From an uncultured Lachnospiraceae bacterium (lineage in GTDB: Bacteria > Bacillota > Clostridia > Lachnospirales > Lachnospiraceae): DNA of 64,000 nt. Each line of letters starts with the position of its first letter. Position 1 is the first letter of the stretch. Both the position numbers and the translations under genes were made by a program. Shown in pieces: positions 10,291-18,916 of this stretch. The notes below the pieces were generated by a model. That model saw only the letters and a list, made by a program, of their open reading frames with translations. It did no database searches and was not told the DNA's origin. Location of the stretch: the NCBI GenBank assembly GCA_910586355.1, contig CAJUHJ010000002.1:5597-69596 (forward strand), written 5' to 3'.

Positions 10291-12579
10291 GTGATTTCAC
10301 GAAAACTCTGCGTCTTATCCCTGGCATTTTTAGCGGGAACTGCCGCGGCAGAATATGAACTGCGTCTGTTGTGGTGTTTCCTGTTCTTTTTTGGATTCGT
10401 ATGGATGTATGTCGTCTGCCGACAGTACAAAAAGTCTGTAAAGGCGATATTTTGGAGCGCGGCTTTTGTAGTATTAGCGTCTTTGGGGAGCGTCAACAGC
10501 TATTTGGAACGGTCGTTTTGCAGGACATATTTATCAAAACTGTATGATGGGCAAGAATGTCAGGTACAAGGCGAGATATACCAAAAAACAAAAGAGGATT
10601 GTTATTATTATTTAAAAAACTGCATGGTGCAGTTGGGGAAGAACAAATATTCTTGTAATCAAATCTTATTATATCTAAATGCCGAAGAGTATTCCATCGG
10701 CGAAATCCTATGTGTAAATGGAAACATTCAAACATTTTCATTGCCTGTGAATGAAGGCAATTATAATGAACGCGCGTATTACAAAAGCTTAAACATTGAT
10801 TTTCGGGTAAATGCCAGAAAAGTTCATGCGGTTTACGGCAGGAAAAATGTGTTTCGGGAGAAATTGTATCAGGTTCGGGAACGGCTCAAAAAGAATTTTC
10901 AGGAAGCAATGCCAAAAAGAGATGCAGGAATTCTTGCAGCGGTTACCCTTGGAGATAAATCTATTATGGATTTGGATCGTAAAAAAATGTATCAGGAAGC
11001 TGGTATCAGTCATTTTTACAGTATTTCGGGCCTGCATATTTCAATTCTTGGCATGACGCTTTACCGGTTTCTTAAGAAACGCGGAGCCGGATTTTTTTGT
11101 ACGGGACTGGCTGCCGCGGTTTTTATGCTGGCTTATGGAGAACTGATTGGATTTGGCGTATCGGCAAGCCGCGCAATTGGTATGTTTTTGCTGCTGGTTT
11201 ATGCGAAATACCGTGGCAGAAGTTATGACAGGCCAACGTCGCTTGCGCTTATGGCGGCTTTTCTTGCAAAAGAGAACCCTTATCTTTTGCACCATGCGGG
11301 TTATCTGCTTTCTTTTGGCGCAGTTTTAGGGGTGATTTTTGCGGAGACGACTTTTTTAGACGGGGCAAAAAAAGAGGGGCAGAAAAAGGGGACTTTCCTT
11401 GTCAGCCTTTGTATTTTGCTTGTAACGGTTCCTGTTTTGTGCCAGTATTTTTACAGCGTTTCGTTATATTCTGTTTTTATAAATCTTTTTGTACTTCCCT
11501 GTATGGGGATATTGCTTGGGCTAGGGATGTTTGGAGGGGTTTTATGCAGCCTGTTTCCTTTTGCTGGAAAACTTGTGCTGTTTATTTGCCATTTGATATT
11601 GTTGTGGTTTGACGGGCTCTGCGGTCTTTTTTTAAAAATGCCGTATGCTTCTTTGATAACAGGGACGCTTCCTGTTTGGATGCTTGTATTGTGGTATGGA
11701 ATCTTATTTGCAGTTAAGAAAGTAAAAAAATCAAGGAAAAAACTGGCGGCCTCTGTATGTGTTCTGTTACTTTTTATAATGGTATTGATACCAAGGCAGC
11801 ATAGTTTTGAGCTGGATGTTTTGGATGTGGGACAGGGAGATGGAATTTATATTTCAGTCGGAGACGGTACGCACATATTTCTTGACGGCGGAAGCGTGGA
11901 TGTTGCAAAAGCGGGAACGTACCGGATATTGCCGTTTTTAAAATATAAGGGTGTAAGAGCTGTGGATTATTGGTTTGTCAGTCATTGTGACGCAGATCAT
12001 ATCAATGGATTATGTGAAATCATAGAGTCCGGTTATCCAATCAAAAATCTTGTAATATCAAAGTATGTGACAAAAGATAAGGCATGGGAGGCACTGCGGG
12101 AATCTGCAGAAAAACAGGAAATTCCAATATTAAAAATGGACAAAGGAGACGCTGTAAAAAGCCATACCTGGAGTATAAAATGCCTTGCGCCGGGCAGTTA
12201 TAAAGGGGAAAAAGACAGAAACGGAAGTTCGCTTGTCCTTTATTTTGAACATGAAAAGATGACGGGATTTTTCGGCGGAGATATTGGAAAAGAACAGGAG
12301 ATGGAATTGGTTTGGGAAGGGAATCTAAAAGAGGTGGACTTGTATAAAGCGTCGCATCATGGTTCGGCTTTTTCTTGCAGCAGGGCGTTTTTAGATTGTA
12401 TCCGGCCTAAAGTAACTGTGATTTCGTGCAGTATGAAAAACCGTTATGGACATCCGGCAAAAGAAACGATAGAAAGGCTTTTTGCGGCAGGAAGCAGAAT
12501 TTACGAAACCCGAAGTATGGGACAAATAAAAATCAGGGATATTCGTCTTGAAGCGGAAGGGTTTCGTGTGTTAGAATAG
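10291..12579 (+). CDS. comEC: ComEC/Rec2 DNA uptake channel
   Basis: ComEC passes single-stranded DNA across the membrane in transformation. The 762-residue protein has N-terminal membrane segments with a DUF4131-like region, then the competence domain with its signature SISGLHIS near residue 250 and many membrane helices up to about 500. A C-terminal metallo-beta-lactamase-like domain carries DVGQGDG, SHCDADH and SHHGS, the metal-binding motifs of the proposed nuclease. The start is GTG with AGGAGG 7 bases upstream (10278-10283). holA starts 4 bases after the stop. All domains are present, so the gene looks functional; the other uptake genes are not in the window. Confidence 0.95.
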   Translation: MISRKLCVLSLAFLAGTAAAEYELRLLWCFLFFFGFVWMYVVCRQYKKSVKAIFWSAAFVVLASLGSVNSYLERSFCRTYLSKLYDGQECQVQGEIYQKTKEDCYYYLKNCMVQLGKNKYSCNQILLYLNAEEYSIGEILCVNGNIQTFSLPVNEGNYNERAYYKSLNIDFRVNARKVHAVYGRKNVFREKLYQVRERLKKNFQEAMPKRDAGILAAVTLGDKSIMDLDRKKMYQEAGISHFYSISGLHISILGMTLYRFLKKRGAGFFCTGLAAAVFMLAYGELIGFGVSASRAIGMFLLLVYAKYRGRSYDRPTSLALMAAFLAKENPYLLHHAGYLLSFGAVLGVIFAETTFLDGAKKEGQKKGTFLVSLCILLVTVPVLCQYFYSVSLYSVFINLFVLPCMGILLGLGMFGGVLCSLFPFAGKLVLFICHLILLWFDGLCGLFLKMPYASLITGTLPVWMLVLWYGILFAVKKVKKSRKKLAASVCVLLLFIMVLIPRQHSFELDVLDVGQGDGIYISVGDGTHIFLDGGSVDVAKAGTYRILPFLKYKGVRAVDYWFVSHCDADHINGLCEIIESGYPIKNLVISKYVTKDKAWEALRESAEKQEIPILKMDKGDAVKSHTWSIKCLAPGSYKGEKDRNGSSLVLYFEHEKMTGFFGGDIGKEQEMELVWEGNLKEVDLYKASHHGSAFSCSRAFLDCIRPKVTVISCSMKNRYGHPAKETIERLFAAGSRIYETRSMGQIKIRDIRLEAEGFRVLE

Positions 12580-12583
12580 GCAT

Positions 12584-13573
12584 ATGAAGACGATTGATGA
12601 AGATATAAAGAACAATACATTCAAAACATATTATCTGCTGTTTGGAGAAGAGGGGTATTTGAAAAGGCAGTATCGGGATAAATTGCTCTGCGCGATGACA
12701 ACGAAAGGGGACACACTGAATTTTTCTTCTTATGAAGGAAAACATATCTCTATTGGAGAGCTGATAGATTTAGCGGAAACACTTCCATTTCTGGCTGAGC
12801 GCAGAGTGATTTTAGTGGAAAACAGCGGATTTTTTAAACATTCCGGTGGAATGTTAGAAGAGTATCTGCCCAAAATGAATCCAAGCTCTTGTATGATTTT
12901 TGTGGAATCCGAAGTGGATAAGCGGTCAAAACTATATAAAGCTGCCAAAAAAGAAGGGGCGGCGATTGAGTTTGAGGCTCAAAATGAGGCTGTAATTACA
13001 AAGTGGATTTTAGGCAGGATTGGAAGAGAGAATAAGAAAATTACAAAATCAGTGCTGGGGCTTTTTTTGGGCCGGACAGGATTTGATATGAGTAATATTG
13101 ACCGGGAGTTGGAAAAACTGCTGTGCTATACTTTAAAAAAAGATGTTATTGAGGCTGTCGATGTAGAAGCGGTTGTAACAGAGCGGGCAGAAAATAAAAT
13201 ATTTGAAATGATTGATGCGATTTCAGGTCATAATCCAAAAAAAGCATTTAATCTTTATTACGATTTACTGTCTTTAAAAGAGGAGCCGATGCGGATTTTA
13301 TTTTTGATTGTCAGACAGTTTCGGATTTTATTAAGAGTGAAAGAACTGACAGGGAAGGGATACGGCAGTTTTGAAATCGCCAAAATGATTGGAATACCGG
13401 AATTTGCGGTCCGAAAGACCCAGTCACAGGCAAAAAATTTTACCATACAGCAGATTTTTGACGTACTAAAAGAATCAGCCAAAGCGGAAGAAGCAGTAAA
13501 GACAGGGAAATTAGGTGAGAAGGCTGCCGTAGAACTTTTAATTGTGCAATATAGTAAACCAGAAGCAATATAA
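12584..13573 (+). CDS. holA: DNA polymerase III subunit delta
   Basis: The delta subunit opens the sliding clamp within the clamp-loader complex. The 329-residue protein shows the family pattern: YYLLFGEEGYLKRQY at the N-terminus, an acidic and Lys-rich AAA-like region, and a C-terminal helical collar (RQFRILLRVKEL, LLIVQYSK). It starts 4 bases after comEC, so translation is probably coupled. comEC-holA-rpsT-gpr-spoIIP is the order also found in Bacillus. A terminator follows directly. Confidence 0.94.
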   Translation: MKTIDEDIKNNTFKTYYLLFGEEGYLKRQYRDKLLCAMTTKGDTLNFSSYEGKHISIGELIDLAETLPFLAERRVILVENSGFFKHSGGMLEEYLPKMNPSSCMIFVESEVDKRSKLYKAAKKEGAAIEFEAQNEAVITKWILGRIGRENKKITKSVLGLFLGRTGFDMSNIDRELEKLLCYTLKKDVIEAVDVEAVVTERAENKIFEMIDAISGHNPKKAFNLYYDLLSLKEEPMRILFLIVRQFRILLRVKELTGKGYGSFEIAKMIGIPEFAVRKTQSQAKNFTIQQIFDVLKESAKAEEAVKTGKLGEKAAVELLIVQYSKPEAI

Positions 13574-13613
13574 AAAAGAATGGATTTGATGAGGGTTCAA
13601 ATCCATTCTTTTT
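13573..13613. terminator. Bidirectional terminator between holA and rpsT
   Basis: A near-perfect inverted repeat with about 15 paired bases has A-rich and T-rich flanks on either side, so it can stop transcription of holA from the left and rpsT from the right. Confidence 0.85.
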
Positions 13614-13636
13614 ACGTTGTTTTATACGATTACGAA

Positions 13637-13900
13637 TTATGACATTCCGTTTACAAGTTTGGTTAAACGAGAAACTTTTCTGGCAGCGTTGTTTTTGTGG
13701 TAAATACCTCTTTTTGCAGCTTTTGCAATTGTAGAAACGGCATTTACAAGCGCTTCGGAAGCTTCTTCCTTATTCTTTGCATCAACAGCAGCTTCTACTT
13801 TTTTGATAGATGTTTTCACTGCCGATTTGATGGATTTATTTCTGGCAGTTTTAGTTGCTGTTACAAGAATTCTTTTCTTTGCAGATTTAATATTAGCCAA
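13637..13900 (-). CDS. rpsT: 30S ribosomal protein S20, UUG start
   Basis: S20 is a small-subunit protein. The 87-residue product begins (M)ANIKSAKKRI, the family's conserved N-terminus. An in-frame ATG at 13915 lies within the ribosome-binding region, whereas GGAGGT at 13908-13913 sits 7 bases before a TTG at 13900. I therefore choose the TTG, which matches the known use of UUG for rpsT in Escherichia coli. The gene is transcribed against its neighbours, as in Bacillus. A promoter of its own lies at 13984-14012. Confidence 0.95.
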   Translation of the reverse strand: MANIKSAKKRILVTATKTARNKSIKSAVKTSIKKVEAAVDAKNKEEASEALVNAVSTIAKAAKRGIYHKNNAARKVSRLTKLVNGMS

Positions 13901-13983
13901 TCTGGGCACCTCCATTATGTGAAAATTGAATCTGAATCGTCATCGAATCCGGACACGGACGTTCCGATGTACATAGCAATATC

Positions 13984-14012
13984 ATTCTATGTGAATAATC
14001 TTTATCTGTCAA
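13984..14012 (-). promoter_or_regulatory. Sigma-A promoter of rpsT
   Basis: Read on the minus strand, a perfect TTGACA (14007-14012) and TAGAAT (13984-13989) are 17 bases apart. The leader to the start codon is roughly 75 bases and contains an imperfect hairpin. The promoter overlaps the sigma-G-like promoter of gpr on the other strand. Confidence 0.8.
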
Positions 14013-14020
14013 TACATATT
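13992..14020 (+). promoter_or_regulatory. Sigma-G-like promoter of gpr
   Basis: TGAATA at 13992-13997 and CATATT at 14015-14020 are 17 bases apart. This fits the forespore sigma-G pattern (TGAATA, about 17-18 bases, CATA-rich -10), and gpr is a sigma-G gene in Bacillus. It ends about 65 bases before the gpr start. Confidence 0.6.
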
Positions 14021-14083
14021 TTCTTTAAATTCGTAAAAAATAATTCAGGAATGAACAGTAAAATAATACGAAGGTGGTAGACA

Positions 14084-15028
14084 ATGTATCAGGTTCGGAC
14101 GGATCTGGCTTTAGAAGCAAGAGAAAAATTTGAAAATGATAATGTAGAAGTGAAAGGGGTTTTGGTAAAAGAGGAACATCCCAATAAGAACATAAAAATA
14201 ACGAAAGTTATAATTGAAACAGAAAACGGCGCCAAAATTATGGGAAAGCCGCGTGGAAATTATATTACTTTAGAAGCCCCGGATATGGCCGATTCGGATG
14301 AGGATTACCATAGAGAAATATCGGTTCAGCTTGCGAATATTTTAAGGGAGCTTATGCCGATTGAAAAACAGGAGTTGTCTGTGCTTGTCGTGGGGCTTGG
14401 CAACCGCGAGGTGACGCCGGACGCTTTGGGACCTCGTGTGGCGGATAATATGATGATTACCAGGCATATTATCAGAAAATTTGGTAAATATGCGTTTGGA
14501 CTGAAACGGAATCATCAAATCAGCAGTATCGTTCCTGGCGTGATGGCGCAGACGGGGATGGAAACGCTTGAAATTATCAAAGGTGTTTTGGAGGAAACGG
14601 CGCCGGATTATATTATTGCCGTTGATGCATTGGCAGCGCGCAGTACCAAAAGATTAAGCCGTACTATACAAATTACGGATACTGGAATTTCGCCCGGTTC
14701 AGGCGTAGGAAATCACAGGCACGCATTAAATCAGGAAAGTATGGGGATTCCAGTAATAGCGATTGGGATACCTACGGTAGTGGATGCAGTTACCATTGTC
14801 AGTGATACAATGAATAATCTTGTTTCAGCAATGGAGACGACACGAAAACTGGAAGAGATTGGTAAATCCATCAGCCAGCTGGAGGAGGCGGAAAAGCATG
14901 AATTGATTCGGGAATTGTTATCACCGCACCTTAACGCAATGTTTGTGACTCCAAAAGATATTGACGAATCCGTAAAGCAGCTCAGTTTTACGATTTCTGA
15001 AGGAATTAATATGGCTTTTTTTCCGTAA
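14084..15028 (+). CDS. gpr: Germination protease GPR
   Basis: GPR is the aspartic-type endopeptidase that degrades small acid-soluble proteins when spores germinate. The protein begins YQVRTDLALEARE, which resembles the self-cleaved propeptide. The conserved core is present: VVGLGNREVTPDALGPRV, SSIVPGVMAQTGMET and IAVDALAARS. At 314 residues it is a little shorter than the roughly 370 of Bacillus. The start has AAGGTGG upstream. spoIIP follows after about 70 bases, as in Bacillus. Confidence 0.96.
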   Translation: MYQVRTDLALEAREKFENDNVEVKGVLVKEEHPNKNIKITKVIIETENGAKIMGKPRGNYITLEAPDMADSDEDYHREISVQLANILRELMPIEKQELSVLVVGLGNREVTPDALGPRVADNMMITRHIIRKFGKYAFGLKRNHQISSIVPGVMAQTGMETLEIIKGVLEETAPDYIIAVDALAARSTKRLSRTIQITDTGISPGSGVGNHRHALNQESMGIPVIAIGIPTVVDAVTIVSDTMNNLVSAMETTRKLEEIGKSISQLEEAEKHELIRELLSPHLNAMFVTPKDIDESVKQLSFTISEGINMAFFP

Positions 15029-15097
15029 TTTTTACTATGCGCTGTTATAAATCCTTGTCCATTCATATATATATTAAGTGGCAGGAGTGATGATTGC

Positions 15098-16369
15098 GTG
15101 AAACGTAGATTTAAAAAAAATAAAAAAAAGAAAACAGCGGCATATGCTGGAATTGCAACTGTTTTAATTTGTGTTATGTTTGGAAATTTTGCCAGGGAAG
15201 ATTCCCTGTTTGAAATAGTGCTTAGACAGGCAAAAAGTGAGGCGTACACTAAAATGCTGGCCTTGGCGGCGCCGTCGCTCTTTTATCAGGAACAAAAAGA
15301 AGACAATCTGTCTTTTTTGATGAACTGGATGTTTCATATTGTCCCGGTCTATGGTTACGCTGCGGACACAAAAGAGTATACTACGCTGTCTGAAAGCGAG
15401 ATTTCCTATGAAACAATTATTGCAAGAGAAGCTGCAGATGAAAATTATGTAGATGAAACAACGGGAGAACTGGTGGTTTCTGATGAAAAAAAGGAGCAGC
15501 AGCAGACCACGGAGCCTTTGGAGCCGGCAGCAGAAGAAGTTGTACAGCCAAAACCGGAAACGCCGCCGTCCCAACCGGCTTCTTTTGTGCCAAATCAAAC
15601 TCCGGTTGTGACATTTTCACCAGAAAAATTAAATGACTTTGACTATTTGATTCAAAATTTTTATGTGGTAGACCGGACAACGACGATTAACAGCAGCCAG
15701 TTAAATGCGGCAGATTTATTGAGCCGGAAAATGAATCTGTCGCATGGTCCTGAATCACCGCAGATTTTAATTTATCATACACATTCGCAAGAACGTTTTG
15801 CGGATTCTGTCCCTGGGGACAGCTCTGGTTCTATTGTAGGCGTTGGGGAATATTTGACGCAGCTTCTTACGGGTTATGGGTTTCATGTGCTGCACCATAC
15901 CGGGGAATATGATGTGGAAACAAGGGATGATGCATATTCTAAGGCCGGCCCGGCGATTGAACAGATTTTAAAAGAAAATCCAAGTATTGAGATTGTAATT
16001 GACCTGCACAGGGACGGCGTAGCGGAAGGGACGCATCTTTTGACAGAGGTTCAGGGAAAACAGATGGCAAGTATTATGTTTTTCAATGGGTTAAGCCGCA
16101 CAACATCAAATGGAGATATTAGTTATCTGCCAAATCCATACATACAAGATAATCTGGCTTTTTCTCTTCAAATGCAGATTGCGGCACAAGAGTATTATCC
16201 TGGATTTTCCAGAAAAATTTACTTAAAGGGTTATCGGTATAACCTGCACTTGTGCCCGAAATCGCTTTTGGTTGAAGTAGGCGCGCAGACGAATACCGTT
16301 CAGGAAGTGATGAATGCAATGGAACCTTTGGCAGATATTATTGCAAAAGTCGTTTCACCTAAAAATTAG
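15098..16369 (+). CDS. spoIIP: Stage II sporulation protein P
   Basis: SpoIIP is a membrane-bound amidase/endopeptidase that thins septal peptidoglycan with SpoIID and drives engulfment of the forespore. A membrane anchor lies at about residues 12-30. An extracytoplasmic linker rich in Glu, Gln and Pro covers about 140-170. The catalytic domain (about 190-423) has LIYHTHSQERF, IVIDLHRDG and LLVEVGAQTNT, the expected metal-site motifs. The start is GTG with an AGGAG site about 11 bases upstream; no ATG fits. Confidence 0.95.
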   Translation: MKRRFKKNKKKKTAAYAGIATVLICVMFGNFAREDSLFEIVLRQAKSEAYTKMLALAAPSLFYQEQKEDNLSFLMNWMFHIVPVYGYAADTKEYTTLSESEISYETIIAREAADENYVDETTGELVVSDEKKEQQQTTEPLEPAAEEVVQPKPETPPSQPASFVPNQTPVVTFSPEKLNDFDYLIQNFYVVDRTTTINSSQLNAADLLSRKMNLSHGPESPQILIYHTHSQERFADSVPGDSSGSIVGVGEYLTQLLTGYGFHVLHHTGEYDVETRDDAYSKAGPAIEQILKENPSIEIVIDLHRDGVAEGTHLLTEVQGKQMASIMFFNGLSRTTSNGDISYLPNPYIQDNLAFSLQMQIAAQEYYPGFSRKIYLKGYRYNLHLCPKSLLVEVGAQTNTVQEVMNAMEPLADIIAKVVSPKN

Positions 16370-16379
16370 TAAAAAGTTC

Positions 16380-16408
16380 TTGACAGATAGAAAATCATTT
16401 GTTACAAT
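16380..16408 (+). promoter_or_regulatory. Consensus sigma-A promoter of infC-rpmI-rplT
   Basis: A perfect TTGACA (16380-16385) is followed 17 bases later by TACAAT (16403-16408). It is about 200 bases before infC, so transcripts carry a long leader. Confidence 0.88.
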
Positions 16409-16414
16409 TTATGA

Positions 16415-16550
16415 GTTGTAAAAAGCAAGCAGAGTATCCACTCTCACCGAAGCGCGATTGGGCAGCTTATGGTTCATTATTCAGACAATATTTTTATGTT
16501 GTTCTTGGGATTGTTTGTTGAAGTGGATAGTTTTGCCTATCCGCTTTTTT
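16415..16550 (+). promoter_or_regulatory. infC operon leader with attenuator (L20-leader type)
   Basis: The leader ends in a hairpin, GTGGATAG (16523-16530) with CTATCCGC (16537-16544), followed by six T's: an intrinsic terminator. An upstream TATCCACT (16435-16442) is exactly complementary to AGTGGATA (16522-16529), so it can form an antiterminator that excludes the terminator. This layout, in front of infC-rpmI-rplT, matches the L20-responsive leaders known from Firmicutes; the assignment to that family is from structure and position. Confidence 0.75.
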
Positions 16551-16608
16551 ATTATATCAGTAATATTAGCATTTGAATAGGAATGAATTATTTTGGAGGT
16601 GCACAACC

Positions 16609-17115
16609 ATTAGCGAATTAATGATTAACGAAAAGATCAGAGACAGAGAAGTCCGTTTAATTGGAGTAAACGGAGAACAACTGGGTATTATGTCATCCAG
16701 AGAGGCGCTTAAGCTGGCTGAGGAAGCAGAGCTTGATTTAGTCAAAATTGCCCCGACTGCCAAACCGCCTGTATGTAAAATCATAGATTATGGAAAATAC
16801 AGATACGAGCTGGCAAGAAAGGAAAAAGAAGCCAAGAAAAAGCAAAAAGTTGTTGAAGTCAAGGAAATTCGTATGTCACCGAATATCGAATCAAATGATT
16901 TGAATACCAAAATGAATGCGGCTAAGAAGTTTCTTGAAAAAGGTAATAAGGTAAAAGTCACGCTGCGTTTCCGCGGTCGTGAAATGGCGCATATGCAAAG
17001 CAGAAAGCATATTTTAGATGATTTCGCAGAAAGCCTTGCAGATGTAGCTGTAATAGAAAAAGCGGCAAAGGTAGAAGGCAGAAACATCAGCATGGTGCTT
17101 ACAGAGAAAAAATAG
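16609..17115 (+). CDS. infC: Translation initiation factor IF-3, AUU start
   Basis: IF-3 binds the 30S subunit and checks start-codon pairing. Both halves are present: an N-terminal domain (ELMINEKIRDREVRLIG) and a C-terminal domain (KEIRMSPNIESNDL, VTLRFRGREMAH). An in-frame ATG at 16573 would add 12 residues and place the best ribosome-binding site inside the gene. GGAGGT at 16595-16600 lies 8 bases before an ATT at 16609, giving a 168-residue protein of normal length starting (M)SELMINEK. AUU starts for infC are known and allow IF-3 to limit its own synthesis. rpmI follows 19 bases later. Confidence 0.93.
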   Translation: MSELMINEKIRDREVRLIGVNGEQLGIMSSREALKLAEEAELDLVKIAPTAKPPVCKIIDYGKYRYELARKEKEAKKKQKVVEVKEIRMSPNIESNDLNTKMNAAKKFLEKGNKVKVTLRFRGREMAHMQSRKHILDDFAESLADVAVIEKAAKVEGRNISMVLTEKK

Positions 17116-17134
17116 CATTTAAGGAGGAATTACT

Positions 17135-17332
17135 ATGCCAAAAATGAAGACCAGCAGAGCGGCTGCAAAACGTTTCAAAGTAACAGGAACAGGAAAATTA
17201 AAGAGGAATAAAGCTTACAAAAGCCATATCTTAACGAAGAAGTCTGCTAAGACCAAGAGGAATCTTAGAAAGCCTACTATGACAGATAAATCAAATGTTA
17301 AGAATATGAAGAAGATTTTACCATATTTATAG
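17135..17332 (+). CDS. rpmI: 50S ribosomal protein L35
   Basis: This 65-residue basic protein has the full L35 signature (PKMKTSRAAAKRFKVTGTGK at the start, KSHILTKKS inside). GGAGG lies upstream of the ATG. It is the middle gene of infC-rpmI-rplT. Confidence 0.97.
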   Translation: MPKMKTSRAAAKRFKVTGTGKLKRNKAYKSHILTKKSAKTKRNLRKPTMTDKSNVKNMKKILPYL

Positions 17333-17356
17333 GAATCAGAATAGGAGGGACAGACA

Positions 17357-17713
17357 ATGGCAAGAGTAAAAGGCGGTATGAATGCCAGAAAAAAACATAA
17401 TAGAGTGTTAAAACTGGCAAAAGGTTATAGAGGAGCCAGATCAAAACAGTATAGAGTTGCAAAACAGTCAGTAATGAGAGCGTTAGCAAGCTCTTATACA
17501 GGAAGAAAAGAGAGAAAACGGCAGTTCCGTCGGTTATGGATTGCCCGTATCAATGCGGGAGCAAGGCTGAATGGAATTTCTTACAGTCAGTTTATGCATG
17601 GGCTGAAAGTTGCCGGCGTAGATATTAACCGTAAAATGTTGGCGGAAATGGCAGTCAATGATGCAGCAGGATTTGCAGAATTGGCAGACTTAGCAAAGAG
17701 TAAAGTATCATAA
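17357..17713 (+). CDS. rplT: 50S ribosomal protein L20
   Basis: L20 is needed early in 50S assembly and, in Firmicutes, can bind its operon leader to repress it. The 118-residue protein starts ARVKGGMNARKKHNRVLKLA and contains KERKRQFRRLWIARINAG, both conserved. It is last in the operon and is followed by a terminator. Confidence 0.97.
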   Translation: MARVKGGMNARKKHNRVLKLAKGYRGARSKQYRVAKQSVMRALASSYTGRKERKRQFRRLWIARINAGARLNGISYSQFMHGLKVAGVDINRKMLAEMAVNDAAGFAELADLAKSKVS

Positions 17714-17736
17714 CTACAAATATTAATGTTTGGACA

Positions 17737-17773
17737 GGCTCCTGAAAATTGAATTTTTGGGAGTCTTTTTTTA
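17737..17773 (+). terminator. Terminator after rplT
   Basis: A 13-base stem with some G-T pairs and a 3-base loop is followed by seven T's. Confidence 0.75.
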
Positions 17774-17798
17774 ATAGGAAATTCTTAGAAATAAATCT

Positions 17799-17826
17799 TT
17801 GAATTATGTTATAAAAGTGGTATGAT
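17799..17826 (+). promoter_or_regulatory. Promoter of galE
   Basis: TTGAAT (17799-17804) and TATGAT (17821-17826) are 16 bases apart, with a start codon 34 bases downstream. Confidence 0.55.
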
Positions 17827-17859
17827 TAGAACATAAATATAAAAAAGGAGGAGTTTCCA

Positions 17860-18876
17860 ATGGCTATTTTAGTAACAGGAGGCGCTGGATATATCGGCAG
17901 CCATACATGTGTGGAATTATTAAATGAAGGATATGAGGTAGTTGTATTAGACAACCTTTCCAATTCCAGCGAAAAATCTTTAGAACGTGTAAAGCAGATT
18001 ACTGGAAAAGAGGTAAAATTTTATAAGGGCGATATTTTAGACCGTGATATTCTAAAAAAAGTGTTAGAGACTGAAAATATTGAAAGCTGTATTCATTTTG
18101 CAGGATTAAAAGCAGTTGGAGAATCTGTGGAAAAACCATGGGAATATTACAACAACAATATTGCCGGAACTTTAGTTTTGACAGATGAAATGCGCAAACA
18201 CGGCTGCAAAAATATTATTTTCTCATCTTCAGCAACTGTTTATGGTGATCCGGCTATGATTCCGATTACTGAGGAATGTCCGAAAGGAACCTGTACCAAT
18301 CCGTATGGCTGGTCGAAGTCTATGCTAGAGCAGGTTTTAAGCGATATGCAGAAAGCAGATCCTGAGTGGAATGTCATCCTGCTTCGTTATTTCAACCCAA
18401 TCGGCGCTCATAAGAGTGGTTTAATCGGTGAAAATCCAAATGGAATTCCAAATAACCTTATGCCGTATATTACACAGGTTGCAGTTGGGAAATTAAAAGA
18501 ACTGGGCGTTTTTGGCGATGATTATGATACTCCGGACGGTACGGGCGTAAGAGATTATATCCATGTAGTTGATTTGGCGAAAGGCCATGTCAAGGCAATC
18601 AACAAGCTGAAAGAAAACGTTGGCCTTGGCATTTATAACCTTGGTACGGGTACAGGGTATAGTGTGCTTGATATTGTAAAGAATTTTGAAGCCGCTACGG
18701 GAGTGAAGATTCCTTATGCCATTAAACCAAGAAGAGCCGGCGATATTGCTACCTGCTATTCGGACGCGGCAAAAGCAGAAAAAGAACTTGGCTGGAAGGC
18801 TCAGTTTGGAATCAAAGAGATGTGTGCAGATTCATGGAACTGGCAGAAGAATAATCCGAATGGTTATGATGATTAA
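17860..18876 (+). CDS. galE: UDP-glucose 4-epimerase
   Basis: GalE interconverts UDP-glucose and UDP-galactose for the Leloir pathway and for surface glycan synthesis. The NAD-binding GGAGYIGSH is at the N-terminus. The catalytic SSSATVYG and YGWSK (Tyr-x-x-x-Lys) motifs are present. The length of 338 is standard. It is a single gene with its own promoter and AAGGAGG site. No galK or galT lies nearby, although a beta-galactosidase lies at the left end of the window. Confidence 0.96.
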   Translation: MAILVTGGAGYIGSHTCVELLNEGYEVVVLDNLSNSSEKSLERVKQITGKEVKFYKGDILDRDILKKVLETENIESCIHFAGLKAVGESVEKPWEYYNNNIAGTLVLTDEMRKHGCKNIIFSSSATVYGDPAMIPITEECPKGTCTNPYGWSKSMLEQVLSDMQKADPEWNVILLRYFNPIGAHKSGLIGENPNGIPNNLMPYITQVAVGKLKELGVFGDDYDTPDGTGVRDYIHVVDLAKGHVKAINKLKENVGLGIYNLGTGTGYSVLDIVKNFEAATGVKIPYAIKPRRAGDIATCYSDAAKAEKELGWKAQFGIKEMCADSWNWQKNNPNGYDD

Positions 18877-18916
18877 AACAGAATATGCAGGTATTTAAAA
18901 AAATTTAAAAAAACAC

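Noticed and set aside
16573..16608. infC start at the upstream ATG
   Set aside because: It has no ribosome-binding site, and the strong GGAGGT is placed for the ATT at 16609.
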